From Sitta carolinensis (lineage: Eukaryota > Chordata > Aves > Passeriformes > Sittidae), in the NCBI GenBank assembly GCA_032173965.1, contig JAVUNC010000005.1:42642501-42706500 (forward strand): a stretch of DNA of 64,000 nucleotides, given 5' to 3'. A program made the position numbers and the translations under genes. The notes below the pieces were generated by a model. The model made no database searches, had not been told where the DNA came from, and worked only from the letters and a program-made list of their open reading frames with translations. Shown in pieces: positions 40,140-51,575 of the stretch (within the stretch, counting starts at the first letter, position 1; every line of letters starts with the position of its first letter).

Positions 40140-40705
40140 GCTCAAAAGCAACTTCCCACACTCCTTCCACCTGGACTTTCACTCTTTCTTGACTGACTTT
40201 GATATTTCATGTGGCCTTTACACATCTACATTCTAATTTCTCTCACTGAAGAGAGGATGGAGGCTTTCTAAGTTCCATCTGTGCACTGATGCACTGAAAG
40301 AGTTAACAAGAAGCAGTATCTGGCCACGGCAGTCCATGGTGTCATGGTTCACAGCCGTGCCGGGGGGGCTCTCAGAGGGTTCAGGCTCAGAAGGCAGCCA
40401 CGGGAAAGTTGGACAGATTTCTGGAATTCTCCTCCACCCCTCAGTCTCATCAGGTGCTCCATCCTCCCTCATGGTGCCTCCCCCCTCTGTCCCCAGGCTC
40501 CCAGAGGCAGGTTCAGCTGGGGCCAGCAGCAGAGCAGACTCTGTGCTGGCAGATGTTCCCAAATCAGCTGTCCCTGCCTGGCCCCCGTGGCCTCCCCCAC
40601 TCAGCCCAGGGCAGAGAGGGCAGAGGTGTGTGCTCTGACAGCCGGGAGGAAAGAGACCTGCCCAGGCTGCTTTCAAAGGGAATAACAACTAGAAAATGCT
40701 TTCCC

Positions 40706-40710
40706 ATTGG
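40706..40710 (-). promoter_or_regulatory. Candidate LTR CCAAT box
   Basis: ATTGG on the given strand, hence CCAAT on the LTR strand, within GGACCAATGGG. It lies about 65 bases from the LTR's 5' end. CCAAT boxes are common in retroviral U3 regions, but it is far from the candidate TATA box, so its role is uncertain. Confidence 0.35.
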
Positions 40711-40773
40711 TCCAAGAAAATGCCAATCTCAAACCCAGCCAGCTCACTTCCCTGGGCTGGTCAAACTAGGACA

Positions 40774-40778
40774 CCCAC
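40774..40778. repeat. Target-site duplication CCCAC, right copy
   Basis: CCCAC immediately after the terminal CA (40772-40773) of the LTR as read on the given strand, identical to the left copy at 39405-39409. The perfect match of both duplications argues for an insertion not extremely old. Confidence 0.85.
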
Positions 40779-43700
40779 AAATAAATATTCCCTTGGATAA
40801 ATGTTAAAAAACTCTGAGTTATGACACTTTAGAGGCAACCTTATCAAATACAAAAAAAAATTTAAATGTGCCTTAAAAAGCCTCAAGTTTTGGAACATCT
40901 TGTAGTTATTTGTCACATAAACTATGAATAGGGACAAAATAACTGAAAGTCCTTCTGTTTCCTTTTCCTTTATATATAGCTTTTTCCACTGGAAGAATAC
41001 ACTTTGGGCTCTTAATCAGTTCTCCAATATCACAGAGTGTCAGTTTTATTTAGCAAAGTGATACATATTTCAGCAACAAGACTTTGTGGACATATTTACA
41101 TTTTATTTTTCTGTTTAGCTAGGTGGGTTTTTTAATTCCAAGGGTTCCTCGATGGATAAAGATATTTTTATTTGGAGACTAGTACTGATTGTTTGGATAG
41201 AAACCAAGTAGCTCTGCTGGAATGCATTTTTAAATGTATCTCTTTTTATAAAAGTTATTTTTTGTTTGTTAACAACTCTTATGCATTGCATTGATTATGA
41301 TGTGCACTGAATCCTGTAGACAAAGACCACACTTCTGTGCAACTGAAGAACTGTATCATAATAAATACATGCAAGGGATGGATTACAGCTTCAGAGGAAG
41401 TGATTGTTTTGACATTTCCTAGGTACTCACTTCCTCTGTTTGCAAACTTGAATAAAATCCCTGTTAACAGAGCTGGCTTAATACAATTTCTTAATTTTTT
41501 TCTTTTCTGATCAATTAAAAGGAGGAGTAAACTGTACAGTATGCAATAATCTCCTCTTCCCAATGTATATTGCCATCAGAGATATAGTCATATTTTTCAA
41601 CCCTACAAAGAGTCCTTCATTACTTCAGCTATAGGACTAAGGGTGTCACTGGGTATTCTGGCCCCAGGGTGAACTCTGCCTTTCCCTTCCTTCTGTGCAC
41701 ATCCTTGAGAGATGACAGGCTGTTTCCTTCACATCTTTGACTGTGGTGACCAGCACTTTAGACTGGATCTCTGGGTGAATATATTACAACCACTGATGAA
41801 ATCTTCCTCTTTTTTCTGCCTGACTGATGTGGCAGGGCCAGCTGTGTTTGCCACACATTAGAAATTTTCCTTTTGCTGTTCCAGCCAGCAGCAGACTAGC
41901 ACATGGAGAAAATATGGGAATTGGAGCCACTCCTCTTCCACACCAAAAACTCCCCATACTCACACGCTCTGCTCCCTGGCCTCCACATGCACCAGTGACT
42001 TGCTGGGACCTACACAGCCCTCTACCCTGATCACAAGCCAGATGGGACAGGCACACTCTCTCAACAGAAATCCCACCAACTAATCAAAGCCCTCCTTCCA
42101 TCAGTGACCTGGGAATCTATTGTGCCTCCCCACATCACAGACCCTTTGCGCCTTTCAGAAAACACTGCCTATAGACGTGACCACAGGCTGCAGATTTAAA
42201 CAACTCAGTTTCTTGCAGAGAAACTCATTGATAATTCTGACTCAGGCCGCAGTGAGCAGGAACAAAAAAATTGTGCAAGCTTAGTACTCCTATTTATTTT
42301 GTTATTTCTCGCTCCCCTTGAGGCAACATAGTTGTGGACACATTGTTGTGTCTTGATCACCTGTACTATATGAAGCTGCTGCCTCCCAAGCTCTACCTTT
42401 TATCTCACTTTACTTCAGACATTCTAAACTGAATTGATAAATGTTTCAGTTTGATCCTTAGCCTTAGCAAATAGCCTATGCAGTCCTGCTTGGCACCTAG
42501 AATTAAAATTCTCCCAGATAATTGCTTGACTATTGTTTAACTTTTTGACGTTATATGCAAAGATGCCTTATCTCCATGCCATTGTCTCACTTCCTCCTTG
42601 ACAGTACTTGCAGTTCCCCTTGGTTCAAGTTAATATTGGCAGGCACAATTACATCCCAAAAGTGAAATGAGGCATATCATCCAACCCACCTTAAGCAAAC
42701 TGGTTTAAGTTCCATATTTAATCAGCAAAGAGAGCAAGATACCTTTGGAGGCCTGCTGAAAGGAATCTGGTCCATCTTATTGAGGCATATCTGAAGGACA
42801 GCGTTTGCCAAATCATATGTGGACTGGTAGAAAAGTGGCAAATGCCTCTATTTAGCTGCCTACTTCTCTTCTGCAGAGGGACACTGAAAGGTACAGGGGA
42901 GGATGTGCTACTTACCCCTTACTCCTATGGCAGTGTTTAGTTTCAGGAACACCATGATAAAGCATTTTTTTACACCTCTGTATAAAGAGATTTTCATCTC
43001 TTCTTTAAATCTGAGCCACCATAAAGCCAGACAGGCAGGAGTCCTGCAGCCAGCTGGAAAACACACAAAAAGTGATCTTAGTTTTATGCTAGTAACCAGG
43101 ACACTCTTCAGGCTGATATGGACAACATTGCACCTTGACAGAAAAACAGCGAAATCCTTTAACCTTAGATTTCTTTCCTAAATGTTAAAACCATAGGAAA
43201 GGTCATCATACAAAAAAGTGGACTGCCATCACTTCTTACTTCCATTTCACAGCACATGGGGACAGGCACAGCGACGTACCAAAGGAAAGAGGCAGACACC
43301 TGACAATGAGCTACAGGGATAGGCAGTCCAGTGGAGCAGGCAGGCTGGATTACTGTCTAGACCCTGGCAGGGATGCAAGTCACCATGAATACAAAATTCA
43401 GACAGACAGGATCAGTGTAATCCATAAAACATTGCAGATATGTTCATTGTCCCATGAACTTGGCAAAAAAATTAGGAAGTTTTGTCTCAAACTATAGGAA
43501 CAAACTGTTATAGCCAATGTTGAATCTTTTCGGCTGGGTTTCTGAGGGGCAGAAAAATTATTTTCATAAGATGGTCTGTTTCTACTTATCTTCCTGAGGC
43601 TGTCAGCCTTTGATTTCCAGGCAGCTGTTGCTGCTGCTGCTTTTCTTTTGGTGGTGTTTTTTAATCGAGCTATTTAAAATGCTTATGCACACCTTTATTG

Positions 43701-46700
43701 TGCAGGATTCTAACATTTCTCTGAAGAACGTAAGTATGAGACAAGAAATGGTGATTTCTAGCAGCTTATATCTCTACTAAACTTCTCTGGAATTGCATGG
43801 GAGCAAGAAAAGACACATCTCTAGCCCAAGGCCCTCTCCCTTCTGAATTCAAAGCCTGTCATAAACAATAAAAGCATTAAAACTTTTTGAAATAAGAAAG
43901 GTGAGTAAATGCTTCGTACCTTAGAGTGTAGCGCAATATGTATGTATATATTACCACTCAGAGGTTAGCAACATTCCCTGTGAAGCTTCAAGTTTATAAA
44001 ATTTATCACCTAAGTTAATTCAACAGAAGTTTAGCAGGAAAGCAAGAAGTTACTAATTGGTCAGTAATATTTTAAGAACTAAATAGAGTCCAAGAAAAGT
44101 CAGAGATCACTACAGTAGTGCAAGCAGAACTAAAAATAAACTATTAGGTCACAAACACAAAATTGCAGAGAGTCAATAGCCTGAGGTGGGCAGCAGGATG
44201 CAGAACACCCACCACTGTACATGAAACACACTAATAGCTGCAGAGAAGCTGTCCAATAAAATAGACCAGTGACTCAGGGTCCCAGAAATTTAATCTGACA
44301 CCATTCCAGGGATATCAGCATATAACTTCAAACACTGCATTAAGAGATAGAAAGCTTAATGGCTGTTTTCTGGTTTAGTACAATGCCTGGTGATAATATT
44401 CCTGAATTTAGAACTCATAAAATATCTGTCGCCTCCAGCTGTAATATCTCAGTACTTTACTGAGATCAGATCCTTTACTGAAGTATGTCAAATAGGTCAG
44501 AGGCAGATGACAGTACTTGAGAAGGGGCACGGCCTCCATAAAGGCATTTATAAGAAACAGAATATATAAGACCAGAAAAGATATATGGGAGCACAGATAT
44601 TCATGACTCTGAAAGACGTATTCAAGTCTTCTTAATCTCTGGTCATATATTCTAGCCAATACTTCCAGAAACTAAAGTGAAAACCAGACTAGCAAACATA
44701 GGTAGATATAGAAAGCTGAATATGCTTATATGAGAAAATGAGATGCTACTACCATTTGGATCTACCACCTTCGTTCAGGGAAATGGTCAGGCAGTAAAGA
44801 GGGCCTCACTGGCCAGCTCCTGGAAACAGGCTCTTTGGAACAGGACATTTTTCTAGTAGAGTAAGCAATCTCATTTCGCTTCCAGATATTTTTTACCTTC
44901 AGGTGATGGTGCTATGCAGCAGCAAACAAGCAATTCAAGTAACATCACTCCTTTATCTTGGACACCAAACCTTTATCTAGAAAAAAGGTTGAGACTATTA
45001 AACTTTGGAGCCTGAGCTGCAGGTAGAAATTAATTTTGCTTTATTGTCCATCTTTGTATGAAAACTACTTAGGATTTGAATATTTACAGCAGTAATAGCC
45101 TTTGAAGTTGAGCTCTTAAAGGCATTAAGTTACAAAATATGGTTACCCTGAAAATATGAGAACAATGGACCTCACTTATTCATTACATATATTCTGTCTA
45201 ACAACTACGGGATAAACCTCACCAAGCTGTGTTTGACTGAGATCAAATGTAATAACAGACTGATAATAAATACGGAATTGCTACAGAAGAATCTGAAGTT
45301 CTCCCTGCATGAATAAACTGAAATCAAGACTACACTTTACAGTACACTTGTAGAATTTGGAAGTAGAAAGTTGAGAGATTCATGAAGATTAATCTGTTAT
45401 AATTCAACAATCTTTTATACTTTTAAACAAGGCTCTACAAAACAAGGTCACAAAGGACATTCCTCATTGTTCATAAAAGCTGCTATTTCCCTGCATACGG
45501 TACTTCAGGGTGGAGTACAACTATTTTCTGCAAATCAACCAAGAAAGCTATCAGAATACAATAAAATTCAAATGTGTATTCTTATCAGATCCTTCCCTTA
45601 GAGCTAAATATTTTCATTTTGACAGCGTTATGTCAGATAATTTCATTCCAAGGAAAAAATTTTACTACTCTGTATTCACTATGGATTTTGTCTCCAAGTA
45701 GTCTGCTATTCTGCCATTTTTATACTGTAATCCATGTTGAAATGCTGGGATATGCTACCAGTCTTTTGTTACACTATGAACACATGTGAAACGCTGCCTG
45801 CTCACCACTAGGTGAGCTGGCCATTCTAGATTTGGGGCTGTGTTATAGGAGACAGCAGCAACAGGTGAGACTAGGTCTAGGCTAAATGAAAACAATTTCT
45901 TAGGGGAGCAACCTTCCTTCTTTTTCTTCTCCAGCCAGAAGACTGATAGGTCTGGAAACTCTCACTGGCACTCTCCTGCCCACTGCTCCTGAGGGACAGG
46001 CGGAAGCAGTGTCCACTTACACCAGATCATTGGTTTCCTTCTCCTCCCTGGACACATCCCAAACCCAGACTACTGGAAATAAGTTGACACTTTCTAGCTA
46101 TTTTCAGGTCTCTCTTACTTTGCTGTAAACTTCCCTAGACAAGCTCCCTTGGCCTCTGCTGGTTTTCCCATTTTTTGCTCCACTAACTGCCCTCTACGCC
46201 TGAGCTGGTCGCCCCAGACACAGGAAGAATAAGAGAGTAAAATTTGTTCTTATCTGCTGAGAAAATTCTAGATAGCCTTGGCTAGACTGGCCCCAGGTGA
46301 TATGGTCTGCAAATGCAATCTGGACCTTTTCTACCCCAACACTCACACAAATTCTGTAAACGGGAGTGCACAGACAATTCTGAATGCAGTTATTTAAACT
46401 TACACCTATTATACATATATAAACTGAATTAATTTAATTATCATGCTTTTAAAAGATGCTTCAGCATATATTTCCCACTTCAACACATCTTGAATGCTGT
46501 CAGCACAGAAGCAGCAGTCAGTGGGTTATGACCATACTCATTAAGGTGTGTGGGCCAGGGCAGGTGACTTCAGTGAGGCATGGAGGGAGATATGTCTTAT
46601 TTGAAAGAATGCGTTGAAAATAATTATATAGATCTATGAAACATCCAAGAAACCAATATAATCCTCTTCTATATTTTTTTTATGAAAAATTTAGTGATAA

Positions 46701-46799
46701 AAAGATTTAAGACATTCTTCAGTCCTTTTCTCTAATTTTTTCTTACAGTTTAATATTTAGTAACTTTTCTGTTTCATACTACATCTTCTTGCATCTTAA
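40779..46799. other. Noncoding sequence, nothing recognised
   Basis: About 6 kb with no gene, RNA gene or identifiable transposable element. Reading frames are at most 94 codons and carry no domain. A somewhat less AT-rich patch lies at 45,790-46,330, without structure that I can name. Confidence 0.6.
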
Positions 46800-46900
46800 G
46801 CAATGAAGTTGCTACCACTTCCTTTAGAAAAATATTCCATAACTTGCAATTTCACACTTGTCAGGAAATTTTCTCACACCAGCTTGCATGCTTCCTGTGC
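46800..46900 (-). mobile_element. Possible ancient CR1/L3-like LINE relic
   Basis: On the given strand, ACCACTTCCTTTAGAAAAATATTCCATAAC at about 46,816-46,845, followed by TGTCAGGAAATTTTCTCA near 46,860, resembles the reverse complement of the ORF2-end region of CR1- and L3-type LINEs, which typically reads as a tract around accacttcc...attcca...aggaag/aaatttttcc. The similarity is short and weak, and no 3' end is visible. It could equally be chance in AT-rich sequence. Confidence 0.35.
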
Positions 46901-47421
46901 TAATTTTTTTCAATTCTGCTAGCAGTATGCTCATCTACTATTTCTAGAAAGAGCAGCAATGAACATTGTTGTTACTACTCTCGTACTATTCCAGTATCTG
47001 TGGGATGCCCCCAGTACTGGTGTAATCTAACAAAGATTCCTGTCCCAAAGTAGTAGAATACATGAATTAACATTTTGGCAATCCCATGAGAATTCATTAC
47101 ATTTGAAACTTTTCCTCTCTTTTTCAGTGACATAGAAAGGTGCAGCCAATGTCTGTATTTTGAAATGCAGAAGAAGGGTACCTTTTAGGTTTGACTAGAA
47201 CCGGTGGGTCTACAACTTTGTGTAAAGTGTGAAAACTTAACTGAGAAAATCAGTTTACCAAAGACAGTATGGCTGTAAATTTTAAGGGCAGCAGTTGCAG
47301 CTGAACTTTGGTGAACACAGCAACATCCATGAAATTGCATGAAGGTATTTCAAGTGGTGAAAACTGAGCAATATAATCCAATGGGGTTTACTGTGTTTCA
47401 GTTCTGGATTTTAAAAAATGA

Positions 47422-47463
47422 AAATTTTTAATTTTCTTTAAGAAAATAGATTTAAAAATTTAA
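47422..47463. repeat. AT-rich imperfect inverted repeat
   Basis: Two arms related as reverse complements: AAATTTTTAATTTTCTT on the left, and AAGAAAATAGATTTAAAAATTT on the right, which contains a few extra bases. It could fold as a hairpin with a very short loop. AT-only palindromes are frequent by chance in sequence of this composition, so no function is claimed. Confidence 0.5.
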
Positions 47464-48916
47464 AGATTATAGAAAATTTGTCATATGTAATTGGAACATT
47501 CTCATTTGCTAAAGCCATAACCTTTTCTTCTGTCACAATATCTTTTTTTTCCTTGCTGTAATGTTATAATTCATACTGCTATGTACTGGTTTTAAAGTGT
47601 TATATTAATTTCAAAACAAAAATATAAATCATTCTGGTTTTTAATCTGTTCTGTATAAGTCTGGACATGTCTCAATCCAAGATTTTGCTGTCATTGTAAT
47701 AGCATTTCCCTAGAGGAGAATACTCCATGGGAAAACTTTCAACTATCATTTTTTAATGCATAAGCCATTCTCCTTTATGCAATTAACATTTCAAGTCTAA
47801 TAAGAGAGAGAATTTTGTTGTTCCCCTGAAATAGAAATTTTTATTACTCGGTATTCACTATGAGTTTTGTATATGACAGGTATATGATTCAGTGTCTAGA
47901 ACTGAATCAGGAAATTTTTTACATAATTCGCACAGTTTGCCAATAACTTGGGTGTGAACTAAAGAAATCCATTAACTCCCTGTAAGTGCTGGAGCCATTA
48001 AATCTTATGGGTGTGTACTCTTCAAAGATACGAAACGAAAAAACATGATTCCTTGAGTAATATTTTTTAGATAGCTTGCTTTTGAACATTTTCCATTGTG
48101 TAATTTAATCTTAGAAGTTTGTACAATGTGATGTGGTTCAGAACTCAGAAAATAAATTTTTAAACAAAATATTGAATGGTACTGCTTTATCTGCTATTCT
48201 TAATTGTTCAAAGCAAAACACTTGAACAGTGTGGGACCAGATCCAGAAGCTGATCACAGAAATGTAGTGGCCAGTCATTCTATATGGAGATCCTCAGTGT
48301 GGCTTGCCTAAGAACATTTACTGTATTTTTGCATTAAATATTTAGAAGATTAGGTTGGGGGAACTTGTGCATCAAGCTTATACAGATAATCTAATAGCTT
48401 TTTTTCTTTTTTCTTCTACATATATATGGTGTTTTGAAAGAGGGTTGTGGGACTACACCAGAGGGTAACTACTTATCTAACCTGCATCTAGAGGAGTGGC
48501 AGAGGCAAATGTTGAAGTGGAACCATCAAGGCTCAGCAAAGGGACATGGCTGTCACGAGGATGTGATATTATCCTCGTGTTAAACACTGCCAGTCATGGG
48601 AAAAAATCTTGTCAGTTCACTCTGACTCTGATCACTGCATTTCTACAGAGGGCCTGCCCCAGCACTATATGCCCAGTACAAGCTGGACTAGACTCCTTCA
48701 AAGAGATCCTTATGTAGGATGTGGCTTCCTGTGCTGGGTTAAAATCACCTTCTGAATCACCTTACCCTAAGAGCATTCATTTGAAATAGTTTGATTACAA
48801 GAAAAGTTGCTTCAAGAATACTGGCTTGCCTGGGGTTTCCTAAAGGCAGATTTTTAAGATGAAACTTTAAAACAGAAAAAGGTTATGGAGCAGTAAAAGA
48901 TTATGTAAATCTACAC

Positions 48917-48919
<3 letters not shown>

Positions 48920-48949
<30 letters not shown>

Positions 48950-48961
48950 AAAAAAAAAAAA
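48920..48961. repeat. Poly(A) tract, 28 + 12
   Basis: Twenty-eight A residues, CC, then twelve more A residues before CAAGTTTC. The CC interruption suggests slight ageing of a longer run. No flanking direct repeat was found. Confidence 0.85.
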
Positions 48962-49779
48962 CAAGTTTCAAAATACCTTACTAATTCTTTTACTCAAAAA
49001 CATAGTAGATATGAGTCCTTTTATAAATCTTTTTCTCTGGGCAGCATATGCTTTGTAAACTTTCAGCTGGACTAGATTAATGGGAATAGAAATGAAGGAC
49101 AAATCCTTGTGTCTGATTCAGCAGGATCATTGCATATATTTAATTCCAAACACCTGATTCCCTCTAATTCAAAACTTATGAAGGATCAATAGTTCATTCA
49201 TGACTGACTTTTGCTAGTAATACTGGAAAACAGACAGCTTTCATGTCATTTAAGTAATATATCATATCAATATATATCTCTGAGATTTACCAGAGACTTT
49301 ATGTGAAGATTTTGGATATTTTTATACCCTCTACCTCATGACACTAAAATGTGAGAACATGGTGACACAGAGTATCCACATGAAATGGCACTGCAGTATC
49401 AAATAGACACCAGCGGGTTTGCAGCCTAAAATTACAATGAAAAAAGAGAATGTTTCAATTTCAAAATAATGTAGAAAACACAAATCAATAACTGTAACAT
49501 AATAAAAAGGAGGGTAGATACACTGAAATCCAGAGAAAGCCAGAGCCACAAGCAAGAAGGTGAGAGGAAATATTTAAATTATGTGTGTTTCTTCCAGAAT
49601 ATGCTAGAAAGTAAACTGTGGGTACTGGAGAAAATGTTGAGCCAGATACTAGTTGAATAATTCAGAAAAGATTTGGAACATTCATGGGAAATTAAATGTA
49701 TCAAAGAGGTAAAAAGAAAACTGTAAACACATCCAAGAAATCAGTAAGAGAGAACAAAATCTCACAAAGAAATCTCCCA

Positions 49780-49780
<1 letters not shown>

Positions 49781-49823
<43 letters not shown>
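49781..49823 (+). repeat. Poly(A) run of 43, possible retrocopy tail
   Basis: Forty-three uninterrupted A residues. The bases just after it (GTGAGAGAAATA at 49824-49835) nearly repeat a stretch 264 bases upstream (GTGAGAGGAAATA at 49560-49572), differing by one extra G. Such a pair around an A tail is the hallmark of LINE-mediated insertion of a reverse-transcribed RNA. No AATAAA is seen just before the tail, and I do not recognise the roughly 208-bp body, so this stays a hypothesis. Confidence 0.8.
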
Positions 49824-49825
<2 letters not shown>

Positions 49826-51355
49826 GAGAGAAATAATACTTCAGGCTAGGAGAAGGGAAGGTGATGTGGTATTAAGATGACCTTAGAAGAGGACAGTAAT
49901 AGAAAACACAAAGTCACATTATCCCAAACCCATGAAGGTTCTAACGCGCTGAGTCCAAGTCTTCTCTAGACATGTGACACAGAGCAAGACTGAATTGCTG
50001 GCACACAACACTCACAAAGCTGAGGAAAACTTCATCCTAGTGCAGAAATCTATCTTTGAGGATAAATTTCTCCTTAGCTCTGTATTCAGAAAAAGACAAG
50101 ATTGTTCCAGTTCCAGTCTTTAATTCCTTTGTGGATGTCCAGAACAATATCAGAAGTGGTGGCTGACTTAGACAAACTCTCAGTTGAGTGTGATATTTTA
50201 ATTTTAAATATTATGCTTTTCACTCTGTGATCACATCCTGAGATCACACGTGAAATCTTGTTTATCACAATTTTATTAAACTGGGAATTTTGGAACTGTG
50301 CCTTCATAGTGTGAAATTCATTCATCCATATTAGACTGCCTGAGGTGCTTTATGTATGGTCACATAGACTCCTTCTTGACCAGAGAGAAAAATAAGCAGT
50401 TCTAAGGAATCATTCATTTTATCTACTTCAGACATCTCTAGAAGAGACAAAACATATCCCACAAGTGTCAGCGATGCTCCATTATCTGCAAACAGGGCTA
50501 TAGGGGAGTATCCAGAGGGAGATTTCTGGGATGCAGGTGTCTCACTTTGAATAGAAGCAGCTTCGAACAGTAGCAGCACTATGTGAATTAAGTGAATTTT
50601 CTAACAACAATTCATTACAAGAAAATTAAATGTGAATTGCCTGTAGGTAATCTGGGGGCCAATCAGATTTCATTCCAATTGGAAGGGGAGCACAATTTAA
50701 TTGCATTTATTGACTAACAGAGCTGAAAAGGCTGTTTCAAAGTCCATCTGTTAAGGATTGTTTATCGAGTTGAAACCAAGTATGAAAATATTTTTCTTCA
50801 GATATGATCTCTGTTTTTCACAGAGACTGGGAACTACTTGAATTGGACAAAGGAGGTAAAACTGCTAGGAGAGAAACCCTGGCCCAAGCAGTACCATGCA
50901 GACAAGGAGGGTGTGCAGCCAAAGCCAGGCAGGTTATGCGGGGTCTCCTTAGCCAGAAACTAAACAGAATCCATCATAAGTATCATGATCATTTCCAACT
51001 TAATATTCAATTTACCTAATCTGTGTATCATCGTGAAGATATTATTTCACTACCCTGAATGCCTGCCTTCTTCTTGCCAGGAATCAAAGGCCAGAATAGA
51101 AGATTTGCAGGACTGAACCTGATCATGTCCGGAGTAGAACTATCAGAGAGTGTGTGTAGCTACTGTTTCTGCAGCTTCTTCTATATTTGCCAAAATTAAT
51201 AAAAATACTAGTCTGGGTGTCTAACAAAAGGTATATCACAGTTTGGTTCAATGGCACATCATACTGGAAGTTTCAGATCCCTGCAGGAGGTAGTGGTACC
51301 TAACAACAAGGCAATTTTTAACCCACATGTCATAAGCTGTGTGATGAGCTTCACA

Positions 51356-51356
<1 letters not shown>

Positions 51357-51400
<44 letters not shown>
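51357..51400. repeat. Poly(A) run of 44
   Basis: Forty-four uninterrupted A residues, the longest run in the window. I found no flanking direct repeat and no AATAAA immediately before it. The 68-codon plus-strand frame across it (51251-51457) is lysine-rich only because of the run. Its exact length is likely to vary between individuals and to be hard to sequence. Confidence 0.88.
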
Positions 51401-51404
<4 letters not shown>

Positions 51405-51518
51405 TAGAGGCATGCTTCAAAGTAATCTGTGAAGCAGCAGCAAAATATTTAGTATGATCACATCTGTGAAGAGCAAGGTCTGTGTTTTAATTCTCTCCTC
51501 CCTCTTTCCACTCTCTTG

Positions 51519-51575
51519 CTCAAAGGAAGAAAAAAGAAAAAAAGGAAGCAAGGAAGAGAGAGAAGGGGAAAAGAG
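51519..51575. repeat. Purine-rich tract
   Basis: A stretch almost entirely of A and G with irregular GGAAGA, AAAAGA and GAGAGA units, broken by a single C. Low-complexity, with no perfect unit repeated. Such tracts can form triplex-like structures, but nothing else suggests a role. Confidence 0.7.

Larger units (their letters stand above)
39410..40773 (-). mobile_element. Solo LTR of an endogenous retrovirus
   Basis: A complete 1,364-bp long terminal repeat in the minus direction, with no internal viral sequence beside it, so a solo LTR left by recombination between the two LTRs of a provirus. Read on its own strand it begins TGTCCTAGTTTG at 40773 and ends AAACCATGACA at 39410, giving the TG...CA ends and a TGTC/GACA terminal inverted repeat. 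CCCAC flanks it on both sides. Its first part (about 40,640-40,360) is GC-richer. A CCAAT box lies at 40706-40710 (ATTGG on the given strand), a TATAAAAAA box at 40131-40139 and an AATAAA polyadenylation signal at 39521-39526, leaving about 111 bases of U5-like sequence. The 5-bp duplication favours an ERVL-type origin, but I cannot name the family. Frames of up to 151 codons inside it are not genes. Confidence 0.88.

Noticed and set aside
40233..40807. Longest open frames of the window (151 codons minus strand; 100, 113 and 132 codons plus strand)
   Set aside because: They overlap each other on both strands inside or across the edge of the solo LTR, in a GC-richer part with few stop codons. 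No domain is visible, and an LTR does not normally encode protein.
51251..51457. Lysine-rich 68-codon frame
   Set aside because: The lysines are translated from the 44-A run. The same applies to the minus-strand frame at 27113-27328 across the T run.
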